From Hofstenia miamia (taxonomy: Eukaryota; Xenacoelomorpha; Acoela): a stretch of DNA of 64,000 nt. Shown here piece after piece: positions 1-13,287 of this stretch. The notes under the pieces were generated by a model. It was not told where the DNA came from. It saw nothing but the letters and a program-made list of their open reading frames with translations, and did not search any database. The first letter of the stretch is position 1, and the number at the start of each line of letters is the position of its first letter. The translations under genes were made by a program, and so were the position numbers. The DNA lies in assembly GCA_004352715.1 (NCBI GenBank), contig SCFE01000103.1:1274876-1338875 (forward strand), written 5' to 3'.

Positions 1-929
1 NNNNNNNNNNNNNNNNNNNNNNNNNNNNNNNNNNNNNNNNNNNNNNNNNNNNNNNNNNNNNNNNNNNNNNNNNNNNNNNNNNNNNNNNNNNNNNNNNNNN
101 NNNNNNNNNNNNNNNNNNNNNNNNNNNNNNNNNNNNNNNNNNNNNNNNNNNNNNNNNNNNNNNNNNNNNNNNNNNNNNNNNNNNNNNNNNNNNNNNNNNN
201 NNNNNNNNNNNNNNNNNNNNNNNNNNNNNNNNNNNNNNNNNNNNNNNNNNNNNNNNNNNNNNNNNNNNNNNNNNNNNNNNNNNNNNNNNNNNNNNNNNNN
301 NNNNNNNNNNNNNNNNNNNNNNNNNNNNNNNNNNNNNNNNNNNNNNNNNNNNNNNNNNNNNNNNNNNNNNNNNNNNNNNNNNNNNNNNNNNNNNNNNNNN
401 NNNNNNNNNNNNNNNNNNNNNNNNNNNNNNNNNNNNNNNNNNNNNNNNNNNNNNNNNNNNNNNNNNNNNNNNNNNNNNNNNNNNNNNNNNNNNNNNNNNN
501 NNNNNNNNNNNNNNNNNNNNNNNNNNNNNNNNNNNNNNNNNNNNNNNNNNNNNNNNNNNNNNNNNNNNNNNNNNNNNNNNNNNNNNNNNNNNNNNNNNNN
601 NNNNNNNNNNNNNNNNNNNNNNNNNNNNNNNNNNNNNNNNNNNNNNNNNNNNNNNNNNNNNNNNNNNNNNNNNNNNNNNNNNNNNNNNNNNNNNNNNNNN
701 NNNNNNNNNNNNNNNNNNNNNNNNNNNNNNNNNNNNNNNNNNNNNNNNNNNNNNNNNNNNNNNNNNNNNNNNNNNNNNNNNNNNNNNNNNNNNNNNNNNN
801 NNNNNNNNNNNNNNNNNNNNNNNNNNNNNNNNNNNNNNNNNNNNNNNNNNNNNNNNNNNNNNNNNNNNNNNNNNNNNNNNNNNNNNNNNNNNNNNNNNNN
901 NNNNNNNNNNNNNNNNNNNNNNNNNNNNN
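1..929. other. Scaffold gap (N run)
   Basis: All N. Further N runs are at 4116-4258, 6494-6786, 8435-8541, 14755-14822, 29883-29933, 30457-30553, 33983-34171, 51771-51941 and 57734-58012, with single n at 16287, 19767, 28777 and 61380. Most sit inside or beside (TA)n tracts, which points to assembly failure at microsatellites. Confidence 0.98.
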
Positions 930-951
930 TAATAATAATAATAATAATAAT
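930..951. repeat. (AAT)n microsatellite
   Basis: Seven uninterrupted TAA/AAT units directly after the opening gap. It borders the LINE relic that follows, but lies on its 5' side, so it is not that element's tail. Confidence 0.9.
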
Positions 952-954
952 AGC

Positions 955-2070
955 ACCACTACTGTTTTTACCTAGCTTAATCCCAATCACAGAGAGGTTA
1001 AAGGAGACAGGCAAAAGGTATACGTTGGAGAAGTATATTAGAGCCGTGAGTCAACTATGGTAAATTGACGACCTGAAGATGTATGCTAATTTAAAGAGGG
1101 AGTTGCAGAAGCAAATGGAAACATTGGAGATGGAAGTAGAGAGTCTGGGTTAGAGTTTGGATTAGGAAAGTATGCGGCAGTGACAATGACTAGAGGCAAG
1201 TTTATAGGCGAAGGTGAGCAGTGGGGATAAGATTGAGGAAGTCAATGTGGGGTACAAGTACTTAGGAGTGATAGGAAAAGATAGAACAGGTCATGAGGAA
1301 TGTAGAATAGGTTAAGAAAAGAACATACGAGCTGAATAAGGAAAGTACTATATAAGTCAGCACTGAATTGGAAGAAATGCATAAAGGCAATTACGTGGGC
1401 AATAACAGTGTTGAGATACTATGCAGGAATAGTAAAGTGGAAACAGAATGAGCTGAGGGAGCTGGACAGGGAGATCAGGAAGGTACTAACCGCAGAGAGG
1501 GCTTCAACTTAAATGGAGATTTTGATAGATTATACATGGCAAGGCATAAATGGGTGAAAGGACTGCTAAATGTGGAATAAGTAGAACAACCTAAAGGGTC
1601 CCTTCTGGAAATCACTATAGATTTAAGGAAGATAAGAGCAATTACGACAAACTGTATGAAGAAGCATATAGACAGAAGAGTGGACGTAAGTGATAAGTGT
1701 AGGCTATGTAGGAAAGGACTGGAGACATTAGATCATTTGATAGCAGGGTGTGAGATGTTGGCACCGAATGAGTATACTTTCAAGCATGACAACGTGAGAA
1801 GAATGTTACATTGGAGCTTGAGCAGGCAGCATGAGTTAAAAGCTGGAGACAAGTGGTATGACCATAAGCCATAGGGAGTCAAAGAGAACCTGAAAGTTAA
1901 GATACTATTGGATTTCAACATACAGACGAGCAAGGTGATAGAAGCAAAGAGGCCACACAAAGTAGTGGTAGGCAAGTAGAAAATTGGGAATAGTGATAGA
2001 CATAACAGTAGCAAAGGACAGGAATGTAGAAAGCAATGAAAAAGGGAAGATAGGTGCTCTTCTCAGTTTC
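955..2070 (+). pseudogene. 3' half of a LINE reverse transcriptase with a C-terminal zinc-knuckle and likely restriction-like endonuclease, decayed
   Basis: Conceptual translation across frames shows the order expected for a LINE reverse transcriptase. A palm-like block contains IDDLKMYA (about 1055-1085), which corresponds to the catalytic Asp-Asp box. It is followed by AINTWA-like and LRYYAGIVKW blocks (1385-1440) and LDREIRKVLT (1465-1495). The open stretch at 1656-1874 has a CRLC..ET.DHL..GC knuckle, then LHWSLSR and KWYDHKP. Past the stop at 1872 the same frame continues with ILLDFNIQT..VIEAKRPHKVVV, which resembles the core of a PD-(D/E)XK restriction-like endonuclease. There are many stops and frame changes, so the copy is dead. 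The 5' half is missing or lies in the gap. Clade assignment within the endonuclease-bearing LINEs is uncertain. Confidence 0.75.
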
Positions 2071-4258
2071 AGTTTTTGTAAATTGCTCAGATGTCCAAAC
2101 CGTGCATATGTGATAACTATAAGAATATAAGTTTTAAATACGTACCAACGAGTGTTGTCATTCATAAATCTACTAACAAACATAAGTGAGTTAGTAGTGA
2201 AGTATGATTTCTTCAGAATTTTTCCTGTATGTTTCTCAAATGATAATTCGTTATCAGTGATAACATCCAGATATTGACTTAGAAATTGACTAGTTCAATC
2301 TGTTGTTATTATAAAATGGCATAATCAGGCTTTGATTGAACCGCGAAGATTCATAATGTCAAACCCAAAAATTAAAGTTTAGAATTAAAAGCATAATTTC
2401 AAATAAAGCTTATATTTGTTTGAAGAAAACTTGGTGTCATTTTGGACTTCGATATTAACATTCTACATAAAATATATTCCTGACATATATAGCATGTATG
2501 AAAAATTCTTATCCAAAAATTGAATTCTAGAAAATATTCTCTGTAATTCTCCCATGCCATTATCAATAATATTTGCATGAATTCCTATCTCAGGATATTT
2601 GCTTTAAGTTATAGCTAAGATGAATTTTTCCACAAATACATAATTGTCAAACAACTAATATAGAGAAATGCAAGAAAGCAGAAACCAATTCTTTACAATG
2701 ATTTACTTCATTATTAACAATTTTTCAAGATCTTAAAAATCCAAGCTTCTTAGTAGTTTTTGAACAAATTTTTTTAGAAGCTGGGATCTGGTTATTCAAT
2801 TAAAACATAGTGTTTTTATAAAATGGATTTGGTAATGCTATATAAATATTCCTACAACAATTTTATTTATCACTACTACAGTCAGTCTTCTCGCTTCAAT
2901 GATTTTAGTTTTATGCATATTGAAATCATTTAGTAGTTAGATAAATTTATTTTCTATCATCTCATAGAATAGGCAATTATTCTGTCTCATAAGTAGCTTA
3001 TTCTCATTTTTTTGTATGCAAGTGTAAAGCTTAATTCTAATAAAATATAGATATTGCAATTTTTTTAATGTAATAATAAATATTTATAGCTTCCTCAACG
3101 ATTAATATATATATATAGCTTTTCTTAGAGTCCTCTTGAATTTCATCCCAATCTTGTTTTCAAGTTTTTGATACAATGTCTGTCTTCATTAACTCCTCCA
3201 TTCAAATTTAATTCTTATAAGAATGACTGTTGAAACTTACATATTCAAAGCTCTAACCATGATCCTACTTTGTCTGATTCGAATGTCTTAATTTGCTCTA
3301 CAGAATTTTTTTAAATAGAATCCATGCCGCTGGCTTCACCATTTCAATCATTGGAACAAAACTCACTATAACAATAATACTACACATAAGCCTAATTTAT
3401 CTCAACCTGCAATTAAATTCTCTAGAAATTTCATCCAAATTCTTCTAATAAATATTAAAATAATTTAGCAATATTTCTTCAACAATGCATTAAAAAATTG
3501 GTGAAAAAAGCAAAATCAATAATAATGTTTTGAACATAACATTTTTTTGAATAGAATTAAATTATTTGCATCGTAATTTGTATGCTTAATACATTTAGAC
3601 TTGGTCTATTTTTGATGCTGTTTACACCTCCCACTCACAGGCAGTGTTCAAATTTTCGAAATCAATTTTAATTCATATTTTTTTCAGTATTGTTTTTCAA
3701 ACATAGAAACATCAATGTATTTCTAGCATAAATTTTAAATACTAAGAGTTCAAAATTTGTCTATAAATATTAATAGCGTTTTAATTTAGAACCAAGGTCT
3801 CTTATTTGAACATTTATTTCACATAGTCCACTTCATTTATTGAAATTCTTTGTAGAAATTCTAAATGATTGATTTTAATTGCAAACGGTTTGTATTTTAG
3901 GAAATTTTGCTAATATTGTGAAGCAGTTCTTTAGCCAAATGCAAGATATTTTACATTCTTTCTTCAGGTTTATTTATTGGAACAAAAAATCCAACAACAT
4001 CAAATTTTATATCATAGTATAAATGCAATTACGAAATTAACATATTTTTTGATTATGTAACTTTTGAAATTACGTCGTTTTGGCTCTTAGTCTTTTAATC
4101 ATATATATATATATANNNNNNNNNNNNNNNNNNNNNNNNNNNNNNNNNNNNNNNNNNNNNNNNNNNNNNNNNNNNNNNNNNNNNNNNNNNNNNNNNNNNN
4201 NNNNNNNNNNNNNNNNNNNNNNNNNNNNNNNNNNNNNNNNNNNNNNNNNNNNNNNNNN

Positions 4259-4291
<33 letters not shown>

Positions 4292-6383
4292 TTATATTGA
4301 AAATATAATGTAGAAGAAACTAGCGCAATAGTATTATGCATTATGAGCAAGCTGACACACGCATTCATTGATGCCAGGGAATTTATTCATTCATTGCTTA
4401 AAATGCAGTTATATTCTTTTAAGCAGTCTTAATTTAACTAATTATTAATATTTCGCATACATTATTCCTATATATATATATATATATATATAATTATTTA
4501 TATAATTATTTATTGGTCAATCGTAGTCAACAAAAAGTAGGTTAGACTAGAAAATAGTTTATTAAATATTGTGCTTACTTAATCAATTGTAAAATTTCAA
4601 AATATTTGAAAATCATTGGGAAATATTTGCCAAATATTTGGCAAACGTCTATTTCAAAAACTTATGTATTTTTATCCAAATATTTAGAAATTATTTGCCA
4701 AGATTCACAAACTTATATCCTAGGGTAGTTATATTTTTAAAGTATAAATTTCTTAACACCTATTCTATTATTATCCATAAAAGGCTAAAAAGAACTGACG
4801 CTTGTAATATTTTCAAATGCGTGTTTTCCTTCTTCTGAAAATTCAAAGGCATTCAAGTTGGGGTTTGATGTAGGGATAGCGTTATCAGTATTTAGTTCAT
4901 GTGAAAATACAATCCAAATCTAAGATTAAAAAATTGAAAATGCAGAATAAATTGGCGCTTGAATGAAACTCTTAAATGCTTGAATATCATTCCCATTATA
5001 TTTCGAGAAGCAAATTTTGTGAAATGTATATTTTCACGTTCAATTAATAAATTCCAGAATTTTATAATATGGTCATGAAATCCAAAATATTAATTGATAT
5101 TTTAAATCATTTTTATACTAATAAATATATAAAATGCAGAAATTTTGTTGTATTCTGTCGAGGGTGTATATGTATATACCATTGTTTGTTTCCTCTTAAT
5201 GATCTTATACTCTACCACTTCCTGGATTTAGCAAACATTATATTTGCTTCTTCTGACGATATTGGTTTGTCAGTTATTGTCTCTTTAAACTTAACTGAAA
5301 ACTAACTGAGGGATTTTTTACAATTCCTAAAGAAGATGATTATTAGTGTCGCCAACAGATAAATAATATTCTGAGGTCGAATCAATAACTTACAATATAA
5401 TTTCAGCAAGTTTGTTAAAATAGGTTTTTTTTCAAACGTTGCTGTCAGATACATTTTAATCTACATTAGATGGTTGAGATAGCGCTTTCCATTATATAAA
5501 GCGATTTCTTCAAATAATTAACGTAACGAGACAAGCAATTGAAGGTCAATGACGTACAATGATTTATTTTCTTCTTTGATATTCAAATTAGGGAACGATT
5601 TTCAAACAAATAAGTAATAATTTCTCAGATTAATTCAACTACAATCTTTGAATTATCACGCAAATCTTTGAAAAATTGCAACAAATCAAACATTAGGCAT
5701 GTGTATCCCAAGAACTAAGAATAAAAAATCTAGATAGTTTTCTATATCATTTCTACATCATCATCGATGTACATAGCCAGATATATTTATGTTTGAATTA
5801 ATTCGATTATTTTGCATTTATATATAGCAGAGTATTCACAAAGTTTTTAACCCTAAAATATTTATTTTTAAGTATCCACTTATTAAATTTTCCTCTTCAA
5901 CCTACAGGAATAATTTTTGTTAGGAATTTTGAAAATCCATTACTAACTTTTTCTCTTCAAAACAATCAACTGCTGAAGCAATTTAATTGTCTCTAGGCAA
6001 CGCTAGTTGGGATATTCCAGCAGCTGATATGCAGGAATTTTTCATCTTGGCATTGCCAACAGTGATATTTTCAAGAAATTTAGAGGACTAAGGGAAGTAA
6101 ACAATAAAGTTGCTTAACAAGCAAAAATTTTGTTTCATTTTTGTCGAAATTTCCAAGTTTCATTGAAATCATTATTCAAAGCTTCAAAGAGTTTAACAAC
6201 ATTATTTTTTCCTTTTTACTCATTCACCAATAGAATCTTTACCTCTTTCTGAGTAAAATTTAATACACATTTCGTCATTGCTATCAAGTTAAACAGAAGA
6301 GTTAATTGATTGCTTGAGATTTGCTCCCGATGAAGTTAAGATTCCCGAATATGTGTTTCATTTTAATCACAGTTTTCATATTT

Positions 6384-6419
<36 letters not shown>

Positions 6420-7329
6420 GGTTATGAATGTTTAGATTTTTCTTGAATAAATATTTTCCTAGGTGAGAATTAGATGCATTTTTTTGTTTAAAGNNNNNNN
6501 NNNNNNNNNNNNNNNNNNNNNNNNNNNNNNNNNNNNNNNNNNNNNNNNNNNNNNNNNNNNNNNNNNNNNNNNNNNNNNNNNNNNNNNNNNNNNNNNNNNN
6601 NNNNNNNNNNNNNNNNNNNNNNNNNNNNNNNNNNNNNNNNNNNNNNNNNNNNNNNNNNNNNNNNNNNNNNNNNNNNNNNNNNNNNNNNNNNNNNNNNNNN
6701 NNNNNNNNNNNNNNNNNNNNNNNNNNNNNNNNNNNNNNNNNNNNNNNNNNNNNNNNNNNNNNNNNNNNNNNNNNNNNNNNNNNNNNTATATATATATAGG
6801 TTATGAATGTTTAGATTTTTCTTGAATAAATATTTTCCTAGGTGAGAATTAGATGCATTTTTTTGTTTAAAGCAAGAAAATAAATGTAAAACTCCCCTCA
6901 TTTTTCTATAGAAATTTTAAAAAAATTAGAAAAAATAAGTTTTTTTATTTTAATTTAATTTATTTATTTTCCTTTTTATTATTTAATTTAAGGATAATTT
7001 TCTCAAGTATATCTTAAGACGATGTTTTTTTGGAATCCATAAATAAATTCATGCAGATGCATTCTTTAGAAATGCTAATCATGAAGCAACGATAGAGTGT
7101 CATTCTATAATTTGCAACAATAACTGTGAAGATAAAGAAATAGAAAAGCTTGATGAAACCAAGATCAATGTATGTTTATAGCTTCGTTATGTATGTAACC
7201 AAATACAAAGCTTAAAGAAGAAAATAACTATTATGAAAACAAATTTAAAATAGACAATGATCGTTCTTATCTTTACATCTTATAAAACTAAAGATATGTT
7301 CCAAAAATAAGCCCCTAGTCCGAAGAATT
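2071..7329. other. Non-coding AT-rich stretch with (TA)n tracts and two gaps
   Basis: I see no credible exon here. Open frames are short and compositionally biased. (TA)n tracts occur at about 3107, 4101-4289, 4471-4491, 6386-6415 and 6787-6798. The 24-bp unit ATAATTATTTAT repeated twice beside the tract at 4490 recurs beside another (TA)n tract at 8411-8434. Confidence 0.7.
6420..6872. repeat. 74-bp direct duplication across a scaffold gap
   Basis: The sequence at 6420-6493 is repeated essentially identically at 6799-6872, with (TA)n plus N between. The same arrangement occurs at other gaps in this window, so an unmerged overlap of contig ends is the likelier explanation than a real tandem repeat. 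Confidence 0.85.
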
Positions 7330-7337
7330 TAGTTTCC

Positions 7338-7607
7338 TCCATTGTCTACAATTATAAATGTGATGATTGCAAAAAATCATGCATCGGAGAAACAAAGCGA
7401 CATTTGGTAACAAGAATTAAAGAGCATATTAACGGACATCTAAGATCAAAAATATTTATGCATAAACACCAAGCTAAAGAAAAAAATGTTTACATACAGC
7501 TAAGAACACAATGTCCTAAAATAAGAGAAGCTTTAATCATCAAGCAAGCAAAGAAACATCAATTTCTAAATGGGCAACAAAGCATGATAACATTAAATTT
7601 ATTCTAG
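7338..7607 (+). pseudogene. Penelope-like retroelement fragment: GIY-YIG endonuclease domain
   Basis: Reading from 7338 gives SIVYNYKCDDCKKSCIGETK followed by RHLVTRIKEH. This is the signature of the C-terminal GIY-YIG nuclease of Penelope-like elements: a Y-x-Y/C-x-x-C start, CIGET(K/R)RHL, then R..EH. In that family the domain nicks target DNA for retrotransposition. Only about 90 residues are open and the frame stops at 7605. Upstream in the same frame (from about 7285) is TKDMFQK, a stop, then SPKNLVSS, which resembles the linker before this domain. No reverse transcriptase is recognisable upstream, so this is a 5'-truncated relic. The final G of the usual (G/Y)IG is present; the first Tyr is replaced by Cys. 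Confidence 0.7.
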
Positions 7608-8541
7608 TGTACATGCAGTACTTATGTATAACGATGAGTCCTGCGGGTACGGCAGTGTTGCCATAGATCCTGATCAAGATATGGATCCATTCGGTCTATG
7701 GAAATCCACATGATAGGGATAAGGAAATTTATTTCATTTATATCCAATGATTGTTATAAATAAAAAAAAATGACTAACAGATAAATTTATTCATGCTTTT
7801 AGTAAATCTTTAAGAAAAATCGTAAATGAACAATGAAAGTACATTGTTGAACAAATCTGACAATGTTATGAGAGCCAATGGTGATAAAAAATTCAAATTT
7901 ATTGAAATCAATTAATATTTTATGCTAGTTTTTGCAATGCAATTTAATGGATTTTCTATAAAACTTTGGTAAATTATCAACAAAAAATTTGTAAAACTGG
8001 TAAAATATTAATAAAACTTCGATAACTTTTAGTAGTATCCAATTTTATAATTTCATAAAAGAATTTAAATTTATTAATATGAGCTTAAATGCAAAATCTG
8101 AACAAAAAATGTCAATTATGTGTTACAACACGAATCTCAATTGTGCAATGACGCAATAAATAATGTTACACAAACATGGTATTCTCTGCCTATATATACA
8201 TTAGCAAAAAGGTGAGATTTCTGCAAAAACAAATTTTTCTTTAATATTTTACACACATTAAAGGCATAGCATTTTCATTGTTATTATCAATTAATCATTA
8301 AATAACATTGCGTTATAAATTGAGAATACTGAGTAAATAAAATTGATTTTAGCCAATCAATCGTGACTGAATTATTTTAACAGAATATTGAATCGTATAT
8401 ATATATATATATAATTATTTATATAATTATTTATNNNNNNNNNNNNNNNNNNNNNNNNNNNNNNNNNNNNNNNNNNNNNNNNNNNNNNNNNNNNNNNNNN
8501 NNNNNNNNNNNNNNNNNNNNNNNNNNNNNNNNNNNNNNNNN

Positions 8542-8576
<35 letters not shown>

Positions 8577-11500
8577 ATGAGAATTGACCTCATTGGCAAT
8601 GAAACAGTTGATGAATTTTCAATTTTGAATGACATGGGCCATATTCGGGCCATTGCCGAGGCAATGAAGCAGTGAGACAATTCTACTTTGAATAATGCAT
8701 TCGTTGACCAACTATCAAAGTGGCAATACAAACTGTTTAGGGAAGGTATTTTTGTTTTATGTACGTTTGCTACTTTCATTTTTATGTGTAGGCAATAAAG
8801 TTGATGCGAAAATATTATTGCCTATGCTATGATGGGAAGAAAAACTTGATACACTAATTTACTGATTTTAAGTTTTCCATTAGACTCAAAACGATTGTTC
8901 AACTTGCACCTTTGCGCTAATTGGAAATATATAATGATTTCGAATTTCCAATAAATCAATTTCCCAGATTTATAATTTATTCACATTCTTTATAAGTTTT
9001 TGACATGCATTTGAAACGTGCATATGAATTGATCAATATACATACAACCATATATTACATAAAAATTGGGCTTATAGCTTACAAATATCCTTTTAAGAAA
9101 GTTCTTTGTCGACAAAGATTGTCTGTTCTAATATTAATAGCTGCTTGTGTTTTTTTGTATTAAAGAATTATTTACTAAGCTGCAATAGGACGGCACATCA
9201 CCATAGTGGTAAGAACCTGCACAAAATTGTGCGGTTAATCAAATCTTAATTGCATTCAATACCTTTAAAATCTATTAAATTTAATCAAGTTATTGGGTGT
9301 ATAGAATAAGATTAATTACTACCTTCTGGAAATGATTTTATCTATGTCCCATTGAATTAAAATCATTCACTGAAATACTTCAAAATGTTGAAATACAAAT
9401 AACATTTTTATTATGTCTGTTTTATCTGTTATATTTTTCACCAATATATGTCTACGCTATAGGTATGTGCCAAAAGTTTAGTAGTTTCTGCATACAGACA
9501 TATAGTCAACAATATAATCTAAGTAAACTACAAATCACAGAGGTCAATACCACGTGCTTTAGCCTTTTTTTAAACTGAACTATTCTTTCTGAATTAATGG
9601 TTTCGTCGGTGTTCCTTTGAGAGAGTAATTGAACAGCTTTTAATAAAATTCATTGAGTTGTCTATTAAATAATACCATCTTATCTTTACTTAGAAATGAC
9701 TTATTTCCTAAAAAATGAATATAGCTAATTAAAAATGCAAATTTATAATTAACAAAATGGATTTTAAATTGAATTCTTTTTCAATTATTCATTTGTATAA
9801 TTTTATTTAAAAATATGTTTCTTATTTTAGCAAATGTTTGAGGTATTCAAATTTTCTAGTCCCAATTTCCTACACTTTGGTTACTTGTAGATTTCAATAA
9901 TTGTTCAGAACTTAAACCCAAACAATATACTTTGCTCTAAGAGACAAAACGCACTTCTTAAACATTCTCAAACAATTTTCTTCACGCCTAAAAGGAAATT
10001 TGGCAATCCTAGTATTTAGAGACATCTATGGCTAAGTTTTTTTATGAAGAAAGGATTACTGATATATGAACCTGCAGAATGCAGTTTAGAGAATTACAGT
10101 TTTTGCTAAACCTAAGGAGTCTAAAAAGACAGGTTTACATAAATCCCAGTTTTATTAATCACATTGCTAAATTTATTAACGACATATTATATATTTGATA
10201 ATTTACCGAAATTGATTTACACTTGTTTTCTAGAAATATTGGGTCCTCAGGAAGGGAAATATTATAGTCCCACATCTTAAACTTGGAATTTGGAGATATT
10301 CCAGAAACTTCAATTTCAAAGATTTTCCAGGGAGCAATCATAGGAAGGGTACATATCTTTTTTCATAATAAATTTTAACTAGAAGATCTATTGGCCGAAC
10401 AGATAATCCAAATTTATCTGTTAGCCCATGTTACATTCATCATGTGAATAAATGTTCAACAATATCATTTTCGTTTTGGTAATTCCTTACGTAAATCAGC
10501 AAATTGGACAAAAACCGAATCATCTGTTCCGCAAGGATAATGTAATCTTATGTTTTATTATATATTAGTATTAGTCACCAGCCAAAGCACTAAAATACAC
10601 GTTTATAAGATTGTCAATGACAATCACGCGATGCACTGCTAAGGCAATTGTAGGGCGACTTCCAATCGATTATTAAAGATTATACGTCAGGAAACAATAA
10701 GAAACATCACAAACTCAAGAAAAAATGCAATGGCATCCATCTAATTAAAATAATAACATAAAAATGACTATTCAATCTAACGTTAAAAAATTCATAAGTA
10801 TAAGATTTAATCATTTTAACTTTAATTTTACTTTTAGAACATGTACATGTATAATCATTTTGTAAATGGTAAATTTGATTATTTTTAACTATTTTAATTT
10901 GTAATGTTGATTGTGTTTATTGAATACATATAAACTATTGTGCAATTTCACTTTGTGTTTCTATGAAGAAATTTACTTTATTTCACTTATAATTTTAACA
11001 AGATATTAATAGATTTTATTTATCCAATAGTTTGCTTATTTTATTTTGAACCTGTACTAATTACGACTATCTTTTACAAGTCACATTATAAGTTTTCCCA
11101 TTATGATTTACTAGATGGCACCCAATGTTGTTTATCTTTATAGCTTTGTGGATTTCAGACGAAGGTGCTAGAAATTTTAATAAAGTTTCACTTGTAGAAA
11201 TTACTACTAATACATTTTAAACATTTATGATATTTATTATTTGACTAATTATTTCACTTGGACTGGGACGAATATGGAATGGCAACTGATTCAAAAATAT
11301 TTTTTGTAATTTTGTGAAAAAATAAAAGTTATTTGAGACTAGAATAAATAATGTCTGCCTGATAGTCCGGTGCAAATTCAAAGTTACTGAAAGGTCTGTG
11401 ATAAATGACTTTTGGACCCATGGTATTCTAAGCAAATGTAATTCAATAAAGAATTTATGAGTTCAAAATGATATTAAATATTAAAATATTTTAATAAAAG

Positions 11501-12676
11501 TTTATAGCACTTGGAATCATGTGCACAATTTTTCTACATCGTCTTAATGCTTTTTTGAAACAAAAAAGGTACTTTTCAAGTGTAATTTCTAAGTTTGTGG
11601 CATCTGCAAACTCGTTAATTTTGCTGTGTTAATCATGCTTTTTACATCATTTACATGAATTTAAAAAGTTATGACAAAATTTAATTTTCTTGAGGTACCC
11701 CAATATCAGTCAGAATCTAACTTGAACGTTAATCAAACATCTTGTAGTAGAGTAATAAATTTTTAGTATGGATATGAATTTTGGAAAAAACAGCTTTTGA
11801 ACGAGTTAAGTCAATAAACTTTTAAACGTAATTTTCAAAATTTAACAACGTTCATCAAGTTCATAATTCCATGTATGTTTCACGTAAAATTTCATAGATT
11901 TCGAATGGAATATCTTTATACATGACCTTGAAAACCTGCCTCATTTTCGTCAGTCATAGAAAAATAACTTGAAGAAATGTGTTGTATTTTCAATTTTCAA
12001 TAATATTTTTAATGACTACTAGACAATGGTACAGGATGGAACCTCAAATTTGATAACTCATAGTACCTATATAGTTATAAACAAGACTAGTTTTTGCAAG
12101 ACTCATCTCATTTAGAGTGTAACTTTTTAAGGGTAATACTTTTAAGCTATACAGTGATAGCATCATCTTTCATTTGAGTTTCATTCATTGAATACTCTCT
12201 ACCAATTTTAGCTCCCAACAGTCAATGTAGTATCAGTAGACTGGTTGGTTGCGACCAGGGTTTTAACATATAATTCCAATATTTGTATATCTCTTGTTTT
12301 AACATGAAGATTGTATATATTGCCATAAAATACCTGTACCAATATCAGTAAATTGTTATGAAGTTGATTACATTTATAAATTTTCTGTTTTGTTCTCTTT
12401 TTTCAAAAAAAAACATTTTTGATATCATTAATTCCTTTGGCCTTACATACGTATAGAAATCTTAAATCATAGCTGCGATCCCAACTACAATATCCTACCG
12501 AACTGATATTGATGGATTCCTACATGCAGCAATTGCAAAAAAACCTGAGTTTCAAGCGATGTATTAGAGTTTGCTCTTTAGTCCTTTATCAATCGTAAAA
12601 AAACTTCTGATTCTACTGGCCCAAAGATCTGTAGTAGATATTGTTTTGGGTTCTTGAGACATAATCAATTAAATTA
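7608..12676. other. Gene-free AT-rich stretch
   Basis: No exon with a recognisable protein and flanking splice sites was found. The open frames at 8372-8779 and 11217-11435 on the minus strand have no recognisable motif, and the first spans a gap. (TA)n tracts flank the gap at 8435-8541. Confidence 0.6.
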
Positions 12677-13287
12677 CAATGGTGTGAAATCCAATAGAGT
12701 AACAGAAAATTTTTTTTTTTTGCACAAAATGTTAATTTAAATTCTGGTAAAATACAAAATATAAAATTATAGTACACTGTATTCGTAATAACATTAAAAC
12801 ATAAAATATTGAATATAAAAGAGTAATTTTCAGTACTTACTGTGTGCTCCTTTGGCTTTTATACAGGCTGCCACATGCTTTGGCATTGATTTAATGAGAG
12901 TCTGACAAGTTGCCTGGATTGTTTAATCTCTGTGCCAATATCTGTTTTATGATGCAATTAGTTGATATTTTGTTGGATACTATCTACTAATTTTAGTCTT
13001 CAATATTTCCTTTCTTGATTGGATTCAAATCAAGAGAATTTCCTGGTCAATCAAAAACCTTCAGCTTCAATTCATCACAAAGACTTTTTGCCACAAGTTT
13101 TGCAGCATACCATGACACACCATCATGTGTGAAAACAAAGCCAGGAGGAGTTTCTAAGCCATACCAATCATGAATTTGCAGAACTAGTCTAATTTTAAGC
13201 GTTTTATCAAAAGTCACTCAATGTTACAATATAAAGTACATAACTACCAAATTTTTATTGATTAATCAATTGGATTTCACACCACTG
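12677..13287 (-). mobile_element. Internally deleted Tc1-like DNA transposon with intact ends
   Basis: The ends are inverted repeats: CAATGGTGTGAAATCCAATA on the left and CAGTGGTGTGAAATCCAATT reading inward from the right. They match at 20 of the first 22 positions. Both ends abut TA (12675-12676 and 13288-13289), the target duplication of Tc1/mariner elements. The 611-bp body is too short for a full transposase. On the minus strand it retains the C-terminal half: FTHDGVSWYAAKLVAK at about 13085-13135, then PGNSLDLNPI at about 13020-13050. These correspond to the second and third catalytic regions of Tc1 transposases (usually QDGAPxHxAK and WPGNSPDLNPIE). Stops and a missing N-terminal half make it non-autonomous. 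Confidence 0.85.

Noticed and set aside
4080-4368. ORFs made of TYR-ILE repeats across (TA)n and N
   Set aside because: They are translations of microsatellite and gap; the same applies to the frames at 6463-6901, 8372-8779, 14716-14919, 29732-30081, 30313-30684, 33777-34282 and 57624-58068.
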